Part shown: piece by piece, positions 11,787-22,700 of the stretch | Layout: each line of letters opens with the position of its first letter | How positions within the stretch are numbered: position 1 is the first letter of the stretch | Assembly: GCA_018398585.1 (NCBI GenBank) | Contig: JAGTTD010000019.1 | Coordinates: 744,001 to 808,000, forward strand | Length of the DNA: 64,000 bases | Direction of reading: 5' to 3' | Origin: Simmondsia chinensis | Taxonomy: Eukaryota > Streptophyta > Magnoliopsida > Caryophyllales > Simmondsiaceae | Position numbers and translations under genes: made by a program | The notes under the pieces: generated by a model | What the model saw: the letters and a program-made list of their open reading frames with translations, nothing else | Told to the model about the DNA's origin: nothing | Databases searched by the model: none

Positions 11787-14093
11787 ATGGACTTCATATT
11801 TTTCTCTCTCTTCTTCCTTCTTTTGAGGCTCCAATTTTTACCAGGTTCGTTATTTATTTCATTCGAGATACTTTTATCTGAAAAATTTTTAGTTTTTGCT
11901 TATGCTTCTACTTTAAAGGAGAAATACTGTTTTTCTACTTTGATTTGAACACACTTTTTGTGTCATGTGATAGAGCTTACCGATGTACTTTTTGTTGGTA
12001 TAGTTGACTCGACCTTATTTGTCTATTTTCTTTTTCTAACTGCAGGATGGAACTGCAATAGAACTATTATTATTGAGTTAATATTCAAACGATATAAACT
12101 GTAATTGTTAATATTATGAGTTAGAATTATCAATAGCCTTCACTTTTAATATTAATATGTTATAAAATATATGAGGTACGAAGTAGGCTTGTCTGTTACT
12201 CATACTTTTACGTAATAGCCATGCGTGTGATAAGGATTGTTAGAGTATAAAACTATTCAAAACTGTAATCGTTATATGTCTGTTAGATTGTGCTATTTTA
12301 AGATAAAAAAGTGATCTTTAACAGGGAAAGAAAAAAAAAAAAGAGCACTTTATCGGTTTTGAAGACCCTTTGGCCTGCACGTAAAATTTTTGTGCTATAG
12401 AAGAGAATTAAAAAAATAATGTTTTTCTTTAAAGTAGAATTAAAAGCAAAATTAAGAATTTTTAAGAAAATATTATCACACATATTTTGAAAACCTGATT
12501 CTAAAAAAATTTATTATAAAAGAAGCGATTCTGAAAAGATAATAAATTCACGGCACGATCAAACAGATTCCAAACTGTTAGAATAACTAATTCTTTTCGA
12601 TGTCTGTGTAGGGTTGGCTACAAACATCGGCGTAAACTACGGTACAATGGCAAACAACCTCCCACCACCCAAGCAAGTGGCCCAATTCTTAAGGGACTCA
12701 ACCATCATAAACCGGGTCCGGATCTTCGACACTGACCCAGACATGATCCGCGCCTTTGCACACACAGGGATTGCGTTCACAGTCACAGTCCCAAACGCCA
12801 TGATCCCTAGGCTCACCAACCTAACCTTCGCCCAGGAGTGGGTCCAAGCCAACATCTCACCGTATGTACCCGCCACTAACGTGGTTCGAGTCTTGGTGGG
12901 AAACGAGATCGTTTCGACTGCTGATAAGGAACTCATCACCAACCTAGTGCCAGCAATGCAAACACTGCAGACTGCTATGGTTGGGTTATCATTGGACCGT
13001 AAGATAACAGTCTCGACCCCTCATTCTTTAGGGATCCTGGCTAGTTCGAGTCCTCCCTCCACAGGTACTGCCCATATAAGGGAATTTTATTAGGATAAAT
13101 TACATAAAACCCCATAACTTGTGCTTCAATAACAAAAAAAACCCCTCACTAAACCCCCTAACTTTTAAAAAATTTTCACTTAGCCCCCAAATAACTCTTT
13201 TTGGACCATTTTGCCCCTCACAAAAAAAAAAACTTATATTTTATCTCATAATATTTTTTTCTAAAAATTTTAAAAATACTATTTATTTTTTAAACTTATA
13301 TAAAAATATAAAATATTTATTTTTTATCTAATAATATAAAACCCTTTTCTAAAAATAAAATTAAACATTAAGGGCAAAATGGTCAAAAATAAGTTGCATG
13401 GGGGTTAAGTGATAAATTTTTAAAAGTGAGAGGTTTTGTGAGAGGCTTTATTTGTGAGGGGGGTTTTCTATTTCTGAAGCAAAAGACGGAAATTTTCTGT
13501 AATTTACCCATTTTATTATGTCGGGTTTTTTAGACACGACTTTTGAACCATACGTTCGAGTATAAACCAAATGCCATGCGGCCATCAACTTAATCTTTCG
13601 GGGCACTTGGTTCCTTAAAATGGTTTTAAAGCCTTGTTGACTAAAGATCAGGAATTTGAATTACAACGACTCCCACTTTTTAATGTATCATAATTTAAAC
13701 AAGATATAAAGTGAGCTCGTGCAAATGTTAATTAAACCAATACTGGACTTTCACCCAGCAGCTTAAGCTTTCAGGATAATTGATTTTTTAACAATAATGT
13801 TATGCTCTCAGAGACCTTCTTTCCTTCGCCTATGTGACATGGAATAATTCATATAGTTTATTATTTGATACCTTGAGTTTTCGTTTTTTATCACCTAGAT
13901 TCCATAATGTTTTAATACATACAATAAAGTATCTTGATGACTAAAAACTTTTATCACTTAATACCCTGATGTTTAACCAAAGAGGACACCAACACGCTGT
14001 CACTGGATCCCATTAGAACTCCGAAGTTAAGCGTGCTTAGGCGAAAGTAGTACCAGGATGGGTGACCTGCTGGGAAGTCCTCACCCTCAGGTT

Positions 14094-14134
<41 letters not shown>

Positions 14135-15502
14135 TGGGAAACAGCCTCTCTTCAGGTTAACACCCTGAAGGGGAAAGGCTGCGTACATCCCCCCCCCCCC
14201 CCCCCTCCCCCCCAAAAGACCCTGCGTAGGCGGGAGCCCTTGAGGCACTAGGTATGTTCCTTTAGTACTTTATCTAAAAATTCGGTGAATTTTTGTTGAT
14301 AGATATTGACATGGTACGTGATTCTGCCAATATATAAGTGTCCTCCATTAGAAATCTAATGAATTTTTTTGCCAAAAGATGCAATACAACGTATGATTTC
14401 ATTATATATAGGTAGCTTCATTAAAAATCCGCTATATTTTTATCATAATATGCTAAATTTCCATTGAAAACAGTTATATGCCCCATATATATTATCATAA
14501 TTATGTATTACATCCACAATTTCTGGTGAAAAATTGGCTAGATTCTAACAAAAACTCAATAGATGCATGTATAAAGTACTTAAGTGATAAAATTTTCAAA
14601 CATTCAAATACCTCATGGCACATATTAAAGTGTCAAGATATACAACAACAACATTTTCAATGTCTCAAAGGCTCCCGCGTAAGCAGGGTCTTTGGGGGGG
14701 AGGGGATAGGATGTACGTAGCCTTACTCCTTCAGGGTGATACCATAACGAGAGGTTATTTCCATATTAAAGTGTCACGATATATAAGTGATAAATACACT
14801 AACTACAGGATATCTAAACGATAAAACTATATGTTATGTATGTACCAAATATATATTATGAAACAAAAGACACTTCGTTGTGCAGGCAGGTTTCGCCAAG
14901 GCTACGACATTCACGTAATGAAGCCCCTCCTAGCTTTCTTACGGGCCACAGGTTCGCCCTTCATGATCAACCCATACCCGTTTTTCGGATCTACACCCGA
15001 GACCCTTGGGTTCGCCCTTTTCGAGCCAAACCTGGGATTCCATGACCCAAACACAGGCCTCAACTATACCAACATGTTAGATCTACAGCTCGATGCAGTC
15101 TTTTCAGCCATGCAAGCCCTCGGCTATGATGACGTGGACATCGTCATAGCTGAGACGGGTTGGCCCTCAGGCCCTCTGGACCCGTCCTTCATAAGCCCGG
15201 ATGATGCATCCACATATAATGCTAACCTGGTTCGTCACATTAGCTCTGGAAGTGGGACCCCTTTGATGCCTAACCGTACATTTGAAACGTATATTTTTGC
15301 TTTGTTCGATGAGAACTTGAAACCGGGACCGGAATTCGAGAAGCATTTTGGTCTTTTCCGGCCGGATTTGACACCGGCATACGATGCAGGGATCGTCCAA
15401 CCTTCAACTGACTCAGCTAGCAACACTAATTGTCAACCGCATTATTGTTCATGTTTCTTGACCATGGTTGTATTTTGCCATCTTATTGAATGGTTTGTGT
15501 GA
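11787..15502 (+). CDS. Glucan endo-1,3-beta-glucosidase, GH17, GPI-anchor type
   Basis: Exons are 11787-11844, 12612-13064 and 14886-15502, in phase, giving 375 residues. Exon 1 encodes a signal peptide (MDFIFFSLFFLLLRLQFLPG). The mature part opens with IGVNYGTMANNLPPP, a typical GH17 start. The probable proton donor is Glu118 in VGNEIV and the nucleophile is Glu260 in AETGWPSG. NPYPFFG and PGPEFEKHFGLF are further family blocks. The C-terminus ends in a hydrophobic stretch (FLTMVVFCHLIEWFV) without a CBM43/X8 domain, which suggests GPI anchoring to the plasma membrane or wall. Members hydrolyse beta-1,3-glucan (callose) in wall remodelling, plasmodesmata or defence; which role applies cannot be read from the sequence. 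Intron 2 (1.8 kb) holds a MULE-like MITE and two SINEs. The ATG was chosen because only it supplies a signal peptide in frame. Confidence 0.93.
12295..12590. repeat. AT-rich MITE-like sequence in glucanase intron 1
   Basis: Repeated gattctaaaaaaattta and gaagcgattctgaaaag stretches and a run of purines resemble MITE remnants. No terminal repeats could be fixed by eye. The rest of intron 1 shows nothing recognisable. Confidence 0.3.
13093..13509. mobile_element. MULE-like MITE with 9-bp TSD, copy 1
   Basis: Starts ggataaattacataaaaccc and ends ctgtaatttaccc; the arms are inverted over more than 100 bp (aacccctcactaaacccc and cacttagcccccaaataact against their counterparts on the right). The direct repeat attttatta occurs at 13084-13092 and 13510-13518. 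A 9-bp duplication plus long inverted ends fits a non-autonomous Mutator-like element. It lies in glucanase intron 2. Its relative is at 62021-62629. Confidence 0.85.
13620..13700 (+). mobile_element. Possible tRNA-derived SINE fragment
   Basis: Only a degenerate B-box-like stretch (caggaatttgaattac) after gccttgttgactaaag supports this. It lies in glucanase intron 2. Confidence 0.25.
13976..14268 (+). mobile_element. 5S-headed SINE, copy A (near full length)
   Basis: Order: accaaagaggacaccaacac; 5S rRNA-like body (ggatcccattagaactccga, agttaagcgtgcttaggcg, gatgggtgacctgctggga); a linker (caccctcaggttt, gcactgggaaacagcctctc); then the tail module (ggctgcgtacatcc, gaccctgcgtaggcgggagc, gaggcactaggtatgttcct). 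The A-box, intermediate-element and C-box regions of 5S are recognisable. G and C homopolymers (about 14095-14132 and 14190-14212) interrupt it and their lengths are doubtful. It is inside glucanase intron 2, sense orientation. Confidence 0.88.
14643..14761 (-). mobile_element. 5'-truncated SINE tail with 22-bp TSD
   Basis: Minus-strand tail module (ggctacgtacatcc, gaccctgcttacgcgggagc, then TTG units). The flanking repeats at 14621-14642 and 14762-14783, both starting catattaaagtgtca, match at 21 of 22 positions. No 5S part remains. It is in glucanase intron 2. Confidence 0.85.
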
Positions 15503-15534
15503 GGTTCTTTATGGCATCATAGCTCACTTCAGCT

Positions 15535-15650
15535 CGAGAAGGCATGGAAATCGGTCCTCTAACTACGAGCCATTCAGCCCCTTAGACAGAAGGTTCTAAG
15601 TTCGAATCCCCGTTACTCCAAACTCGCTCGCCTATAAAGAAAAAAGAAAT
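15535..15650 (+). mobile_element. Possible tRNA-related SINE fragment
   Basis: A B-box-like gttctaagttcgaatcccc follows a degenerate A-box region (tcctctaactacgagcc). It is not a complete tRNA: no matching acceptor stem is visible. Confidence 0.35.
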
Positions 15651-15966
15651 GCAAGGACGTGCCTCCAAAGGGAATTTGACTACGATTGATGGATTGGGCT
15701 TCAATTTTGGTTCGACACAGCCTAGTTAAAGGTGTTTCTTCCAGAACACAATTTAGAACCACACTGCTTACGCTGTCGAGCAACAAAGAGAAAATCAGCA
15801 ATCATAGCAACATTAATGCATAGGAATACTTCCCGAGGCTCGGTATGTTGATCCAAAAGCCCCTCTTCCATTCTCATAAATGGCTTCATACATATTTTTA
15901 CTAACACTTGAAAAATTATTGCCATCTCTTAACTCCATTGACTACCTTTTTCATTTACGATTGCAG

Positions 15967-16257
15967 GTAAGGAAGATGCAAATATTGACAATGCAACTCA
16001 ACAACAAATGGGCCTACACGAAAACAGCCATTTCCGTTTCGAGTCTCTTTACACAGCTCGAGGTGAAAAGTATCAAAAGCTATTGGAGCTAATTCCACGA
16101 AGAAAATTAGTTTACCAAGAAAGGAATATCCTTACTATATAAGTTGGATCATATTAGCACTCCAAAGCAATGTGAAATCCTAGTTGCCAACAACTTTCTT
16201 CTTTCAGTATCCCAGCGGATTTTGACAGGGAAAGCCGAAGAGATAGCAAGACTTTAA
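15967..16257 (+). pseudogene. Unidentified coding-like fragment with a frameshift
   Basis: After a good acceptor (ttacgattgcag) the frame from 15969 reads KEDANIDNATQQQMGLHENS and FESLYTARGEKYQKLLELIP and stops at TAA 16140-16142. Shifted by one base, the next frame reads KLDHISTPKQCEILVANNFL and RILTGKAEEIARL to TAA 16255-16257. Composition and continuity look like real protein split by a frameshift near 16131-16141, but I do not recognise the family. There is no ATG, and no partner exon was found in the 460 bp after the glucanase. It may be a captured gene fragment, a decayed gene end, or two exons of an unrecognised gene. Confidence 0.45.
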
Positions 16258-16431
16258 CAAATCCCATTTTTGCTTTATTATAAAGAAAATACTCATGTAT
16301 CAACTAAAACACCTTTTAAAATACCGAATGTATTGTAAGATATAATTGAATCACAGGAAGATAACTATTCGATGCTTTGAGCTATAATCCTTGTTGGTTG
16401 TGGCTATAAACTATATGTACAACTAATTGAT

Positions 16432-16665
16432 AGGCCTGTTTGATATCATTTTCTATTTATAATTTCTGATTCTTTATAAGCTAAAAAACCATGTTCTTGA
16501 AATGAATTTTTTTTTTTTTTCAAATTTTTTTTTTCTAGGTTCTTCCAAATTTGAATAAAAGCTTAAATGAGAATAAGAAATAAGAGAAAAATCGTTCCGA
16601 AAATTAGGCTTTTAGTTACAAAAAACCAAAAATTATATATTAAAAACAACACCAAACATGCCCTT
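16432..16665. mobile_element. Hairpin MITE family H, copy 1
   Basis: The left end aggcctgtttgatatcattt and right end aacaacaccaaacatgccct are inverted. The interior holds mirrored arms (tttctatttataatttctg against aaaaccaaaaattatat). The same design recurs at 25060, 28288, 44850, 49488 and 50528. It lies just past the stop codon of separase. Confidence 0.7.
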
Positions 16666-16751
16666 AAATATTTTCTATTTGTGTAATCCAGAAAAACGTT
16701 TCAACTGCATAAAAAAATGGACATGAACATGATATTACAATTGAATAACCC

Positions 16752-19700
16752 TTAAATATCCTTTTTCCTCCTAATACCAGTTGGAACTCCATAACAAACA
16801 GGAGCAGCACCAATCAAATAAGGCAATTTACAAGCTTTTCTAGCCTGACTTACAAAATACCCTGCCTTCAGCTTATGCCTACAATACCCACACCCCTCTT
16901 CCGTCACGTCGTCTTTTTCAAAACCCGATTTTTCTTTTTCCCCTCGTTTTTTCATATTCCCGTTAATGCCCTCGTTCAAACTCACCGTTCCCATCTCATG
17001 TAGTACTGTATCATCACTCGTTTTCTTCTTTCCCCGCCCTTTTCGAGTAGGTTTTTTATTGACATTCATGTTCATAGACTTAAATTCTTCTGCTAAGATA
17101 CTGCATTGAATGCAAGAAATCGAAGAAAGAGAGCGTTGCTCAACCCATGAGTTTAGAACGGCCTTACCGAACCGGTCGATGTCCTTGTCGGTGACTTCCC
17201 ATAAATTAGCAACAACGATGGGAGACCCGGAGAATATGTAGGACAGTGCGGTGCCTTGCGGTGTGTATGAGCCGTTCAGGTACAGGCACCCGCTGCTGCA
17301 GCCCATAAGAAGGGATGCTGCACAGTTCTCTACCTTGAGAATCTCGTCTGTTGGCATGTATTGGGCTCCTGAATCATCACAGAATTTGTTATTCTCGGTG
17401 TGTAAGTAACAGGTCGCAATATTGTACGTGCAAATATGGATGTTCATTGGTTTAAACTCGGACTAGACTTGAGGATTTGTTAAGATATAACACTCTAAAT
17501 ATATTATCAGTTCAAGACTTGGACCAAATCAAACCCAACAAAGACGCATAGAGGTCCATGAACCAGACTGAACAGCAATACATGCGGTCCTCTTCTAGAC
17601 CAAATAACCCAATCTAGTCTGTGGTTCCAAACTACTATTTTGAACACTTAAATATGTTCATCCATCAAAACCCAGAAGGAATCCGACCATACTAAAGATA
17701 AACACCAAATCAAAGAACAAGACCAGATTGAATAATAATCGACATTGTCCTATTGTAGACCCCACCAGCAGATCATTAATATACAAAGAAATAAACTAGA
17801 TTGATAGCACATGGAGCATACCACTTCCATGCCCAAAATATATGAACAGATCACGGTTCTTCAATGCCAATGTCAGTTCTTCAGTTGAAGGAACCATTCC
17901 AGCCTTTCCCTGGTGCAATTTACGAGAATGTTCTCAAGAACAAGACCAATGGAACATTGTGTGTATAAAGATAGATACATATCATAGAATTGAAGCGCAG
18001 TTCACAGTTTCACAGTAGAGGGTGTCTTGGGTGTTATGTAATACATCACAACAATTGTGTTGGGTTTTCCAAAGGAATGTAATTTGCTTGTAAACCTTTT
18101 GTTTGCAAAGTTTGAATAAATACAAAATATAATTTTTATGTCCAAGTGATAGCCTTTAAAATGTAAATACATACACAAAATATGTTTTAGTAAAACGAAA
18201 TACAATGTATAAGCATTACAGAGACTATAACGTTTCTGACGTATTAGCCAATCATGCGAAGGCTAATTCAAAAGCTGTCAGATAACAACTATTGTAACTT
18301 CTATACAAAGATTCTTACCCCTCAGAGAAGCTTAGAAACAATAGCCCTTACAAGATTGGTGTTACGTAATGATACTTTTCTAATAACCTACATACATATT
18401 ACACGGAATTTATGGAAATATATTCATAAATATATATATAGGTTCAAAACTATCAAAAAGGGCATAAGAAATAATAATCTTTTAACTATGTTATTCAACT
18501 TTTTGTAAAGAAAAGGCTTAAAGAAAGAACTCATCTCCCCTTAAAAACACAACACGATCACTGCATTTCTTAACAGTTGCAACACCCTGATTTTGTAACG
18601 AGGTATAACGAAAACTGGGAAGCATACCTCTAAGCTTTGCGTTCTGAACCACTCTTCAAACTCGGCTTGAGTGCATTTAAGATCCCCACTGGGATTCAAC
18701 AAATAAAATGCATCCAACGGATCTATCAAAGGAAACGTAGCATCCAATCTGGAAGCTTCTTTTCGGAGCATGGACTTTCTCTGCAGTGCTGCAGAGATGC
18801 TGGTGACAGACGGCATTCGATACACCTCTTGTTCTCTCAGTACTGGCATATTCTCCCACGGAAGCATCTGGGTTTCGATCAGATATTTCAGAATTAGATG
18901 ACACAGGGAACAGCGTTATGAAGGAGAAGAAGGGGACTTGAACCGTTCTTTTTGAGTTTGTAAGCCAATTTACAGGATTCAAACCTCTAATCTCTTATCC
19001 AAGGGTCTCAATCTTGGAAGTTCCACCATTATACCACAGCCTCCTTGACACGGTATTTGATTTAAACCCTCTAAAAGAGACTAGGGGTGTAAATGAGACA
19101 AGTCAGTTTCTCATTTAGAGCTCGAGCCGAGCCTACCTGGCTCAGTTAGGTTCCCGAGTCGACTCGAGCTTATACGCTCACGAACTTAAACAAGCACAAA
19201 TGAGTTTATCTTACTACAATGTCTTATCATAACTATGCCAGGTCAAGCCTCGTTTGAGTGTAAATGAATCGAGCTTGAGCTTAAACAAGCCTAGATGAAA
19301 CTTAAATAAGCCTAAATAAGACAAGCATAGTTCGATATTTGTAGAGCTAGGTTCAAGCTCAATCAGGCTAAGCCGAGCCCGAGCATATTACAAGCCAAGC
19401 TAAGCTTCCTCCATTATCAACTTCCCGTCAACGAAAGGAAAAACATTTTCCTTCACAAAGGAGAAAACACTTTCCATTGCACGCTTCAGTTCACCTCAAC
19501 ATGGCTAAACGTGAACCTTATATAAATTTATAAAATGAAACCATTTTCTTTAGTTGCAAAGACAGAGATTTTAAGAAAAAAGATAGTTTTAATTGAAAAT
19601 ATTTTCTGAAGAAAATTTTCCATCAAGAAAGTATTAACGGAGCCTTAGTCTCTAACATAATATTGTTGTACAAGCAAATAATCAGTATTTGCTATCTTTA

Positions 19701-22700
19701 TGTGAATTCTGCAGATAAAGATGATTAATTGATCTGATACCTACATTATTTTTTATGGAGATTTCTTTGCCATTAAGCTTTTCAGGTTTTAGGTTGGGAG
19801 TCCTTGGACACGGCCTTCCTTTGGGTTAGCACCTTGGAGGGGCAAGGCAGCATACATCTAACCCCTCCCTCGGGACCCTGCATTAGCAGGAGCCCTTGAT
19901 GCAATAGGTTTATTGATGTTGTATTTCTTTGCCATTACTTCATTTGTTGGTAAATTTCCTTTTTACTGATTAAATATAGCACAGAATGAATGCAAAAACA
20001 TAAACTACAGCTAGCGCACCAAAATATTTGAGTAACTTAGAGCTTACCTGAACCTCATTGTCTAGCACCAGCACAACAGGTTCCCTGTTCAAGCTGTGTT
20101 CTTCCTCGAGCTGCTTCATTGCGGCAAGCACTAATTCACAGACTAGGGAGGATGTGTTATCAGCTCCATTAGATGGCTCATTTAGCATACCCGTTTGTTC
20201 TCTCTGATACCCAATTCTATCTATATAACACCCCGTTTCGAGAAACGCGCAAGGGATACTCTCAGTTTCTACACCAGCAAATTTTACACCTCCCAGAACT
20301 ACTTCTAAAAAATTCTCATTTAACTCCGCTTTGCATTTAGCTTTAATGCTGCGATTCAGCTCCTTCACAACAGAATTCAGTGCGCTGCAATCCAACCATC
20401 CCCCAAGAAGCAAACATTTCCACGGACCAAACCATAACTCTTCCATGTCCCTGATACGTTTAGAAAATTCATCATACAGAGATCAAGTACGAATTAAAAT
20501 TCTAGTATAAGCTTGTTAATTTTTTCGTTCATTCCTAGTTATGTAAATGAGCTATGCCAACTCATGAAGACTCGTTGTAAAGCTCAAAAGGCTCTGCTCA
20601 TTTGGAGCTCAAGCAAGGCTGCTCAATAGCTCATGAGCCAGAACGAGCCTAAATAAGCCGATTCGAGGTAAATTATGGGCCTGAATCCCATTCAAGCCAA
20701 GTTCGACCCTCTTTGAAACCACATGAGCTTAGATCATAATGCAGTGAACTAAACTTGGAGCTCGATAAGCTGCATTCGAGCTAGGTCAAGCTCCAACAAA
20801 AAGTTTCCAAGCTCGACAAGCTTCAAACCAAACCTTCAAGCCAATGACTTCGACTTGACTCATTTATACCCTGTTTGTTCATCTTTGGTGCATATAGCAC
20901 ATTTTAACCATTCAGAAACAATTATTTTTTTTTTGGAGTGGGGAGGGGGAGGTCCGATTGGAGGTACGGAGAGGAGTGTTGATTGCAGAAGCTACCTTAG
21001 TAGTTTATGCAAATGTTTATCAAGACTTTGTCTCTGTGTCCACCATATTGCCCGGTTCCTTTCAGTGTCTTCTTTGGGAAATGTCGCGGATGATAAATAA
21101 TTTTCACGTAATATTAGCTGAAACAAAGGAGCAACATCATCAACCACGGTGGAGCCCCAAGGCGAGCACCATCCTTTCACTGTATTCTTCTCCCCAAAGG
21201 TCGAGCAACAAGAAGTAATTTCATTTTCTGCACTTTCACATAAGGATACAATTTAGTCTCTTGTTTAGTTATTTTTTGTTCAGAAAATATTTCTTCTCGA
21301 GATATATTTAAATGAAATATCTATAATTAAAAATTTATTTACGCCATTTTTCGAAAATAACTTTCCTTGCATTGTCGTGGCCTTGGTGTTCAATGTATTT
21401 GAAGTTGGACCTGGATTGGAAGAGTATAAGGCTCGAGGTGGGGTCAGGTATAGTGGTGAGAAGAAAAATAACATCCCTTATCCTTGAGAGAAAATAATTT
21501 TCACCCATATGGGGAAAGAGGCTGCCGTTTAAAAAAATATTCTCTATTCATTCATGTAAGTGGGCAATAACCAAGGGGCAGAACTGAAGAACAGGACTTA
21601 TGTCCAACCAAAACAAGCCTGAATGATAACTTTTTTACTTTGTGAATTGAAGATACCTCGAAGAACTGAACCCAGTGGCAGAAGTACAACACAAGGTTGA
21701 CTGTTTGCATTCATACGCGACAACAGCATCCATGTGTTAATGGAGGATGGATAATGCAGCAGTTCCAGTAAAAGGCTAGCAGAAGCACCCCTGATAAAGC
21801 TCATACATATAACTGGAGAGCTAGGTAGGTTGTCAAAGAAGTTATCTACAAATGCTTCCATGTTTTGGGTTGATTCGGGTGCAACCCTGCAAGATTAGGT
21901 AATCACAACTCAATCAATTATCAAGAAAATGTTTTGAAATTACAGTCAGTGGCCCATAATGGTCGTGTCACTGATCAGATGTAATGTAACAGGCTAAAGT
22001 AATTGCATTGGATTTTTATAAGGGAGTATAAGAGGGTTTTACGACTTAATTATTGCAAAGTGTAAATCACAGCATGATCAATTAGCAAGAACATGTTCTG
22101 AAGTCATGGTTCAGGGTCACGTAACGATCCCAATCCCAATGTTGCAGGCGCTCAATACCACGGACTTTACATAACAAGTCACATCAATCACATTGGGCTT
22201 TTAAGAAAGCATAAGTTGCTTCTAAACCTTATGCTTGCAAAAATTTGAATATATAATTTTTATACATTTAGTAAATATAATTTAATATGTGTATTTGGGA
22301 AGCCATTACAAATATATCATTATGCAATGGCCTTTATTTGATTTCTTATCAAGAAAAGTATGAACAGGGATGACCCTGCCAATGTGATGAACTTGATAAA
22401 GGAGAAAACTGCAGCACCTATGCAGGCTGGCCACATCTGATGTACGGCAAGGAGGGGAAGCCACTTGAGAACCCTGAAATAGTGACAGAGGATTATGACA
22501 TTAATTGAATTGCAAACTTATTTAAGTGATGCCTTTAATGATAGAAAAAGAAAAACAACACTTCACTTAAACGATTTGAGGTCCAGAACCAGTCCTGTGA
22601 TTTTTGGGGCCAAAACAAGCTTTGATTGGCAGGCCTCTTTTCATAACGGAGATTTCCAAATCATCTTAAGTAATTTTGCTTTATATCATAATATCAGCTA

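Noticed and set aside
13987..14080. Functional 5S rRNA gene
   Set aside because: The 5' end is missing, the 3' end diverges from 5S, and the segment continues into a SINE linker and tail. Other copies in the window show the same boundaries, so it is part of a dispersed element.
18955..19050. tRNA gene on the minus strand
   Set aside because: A- and B-box-like motifs are present but the acceptor and anticodon stems do not pair; it fits a SINE remnant.
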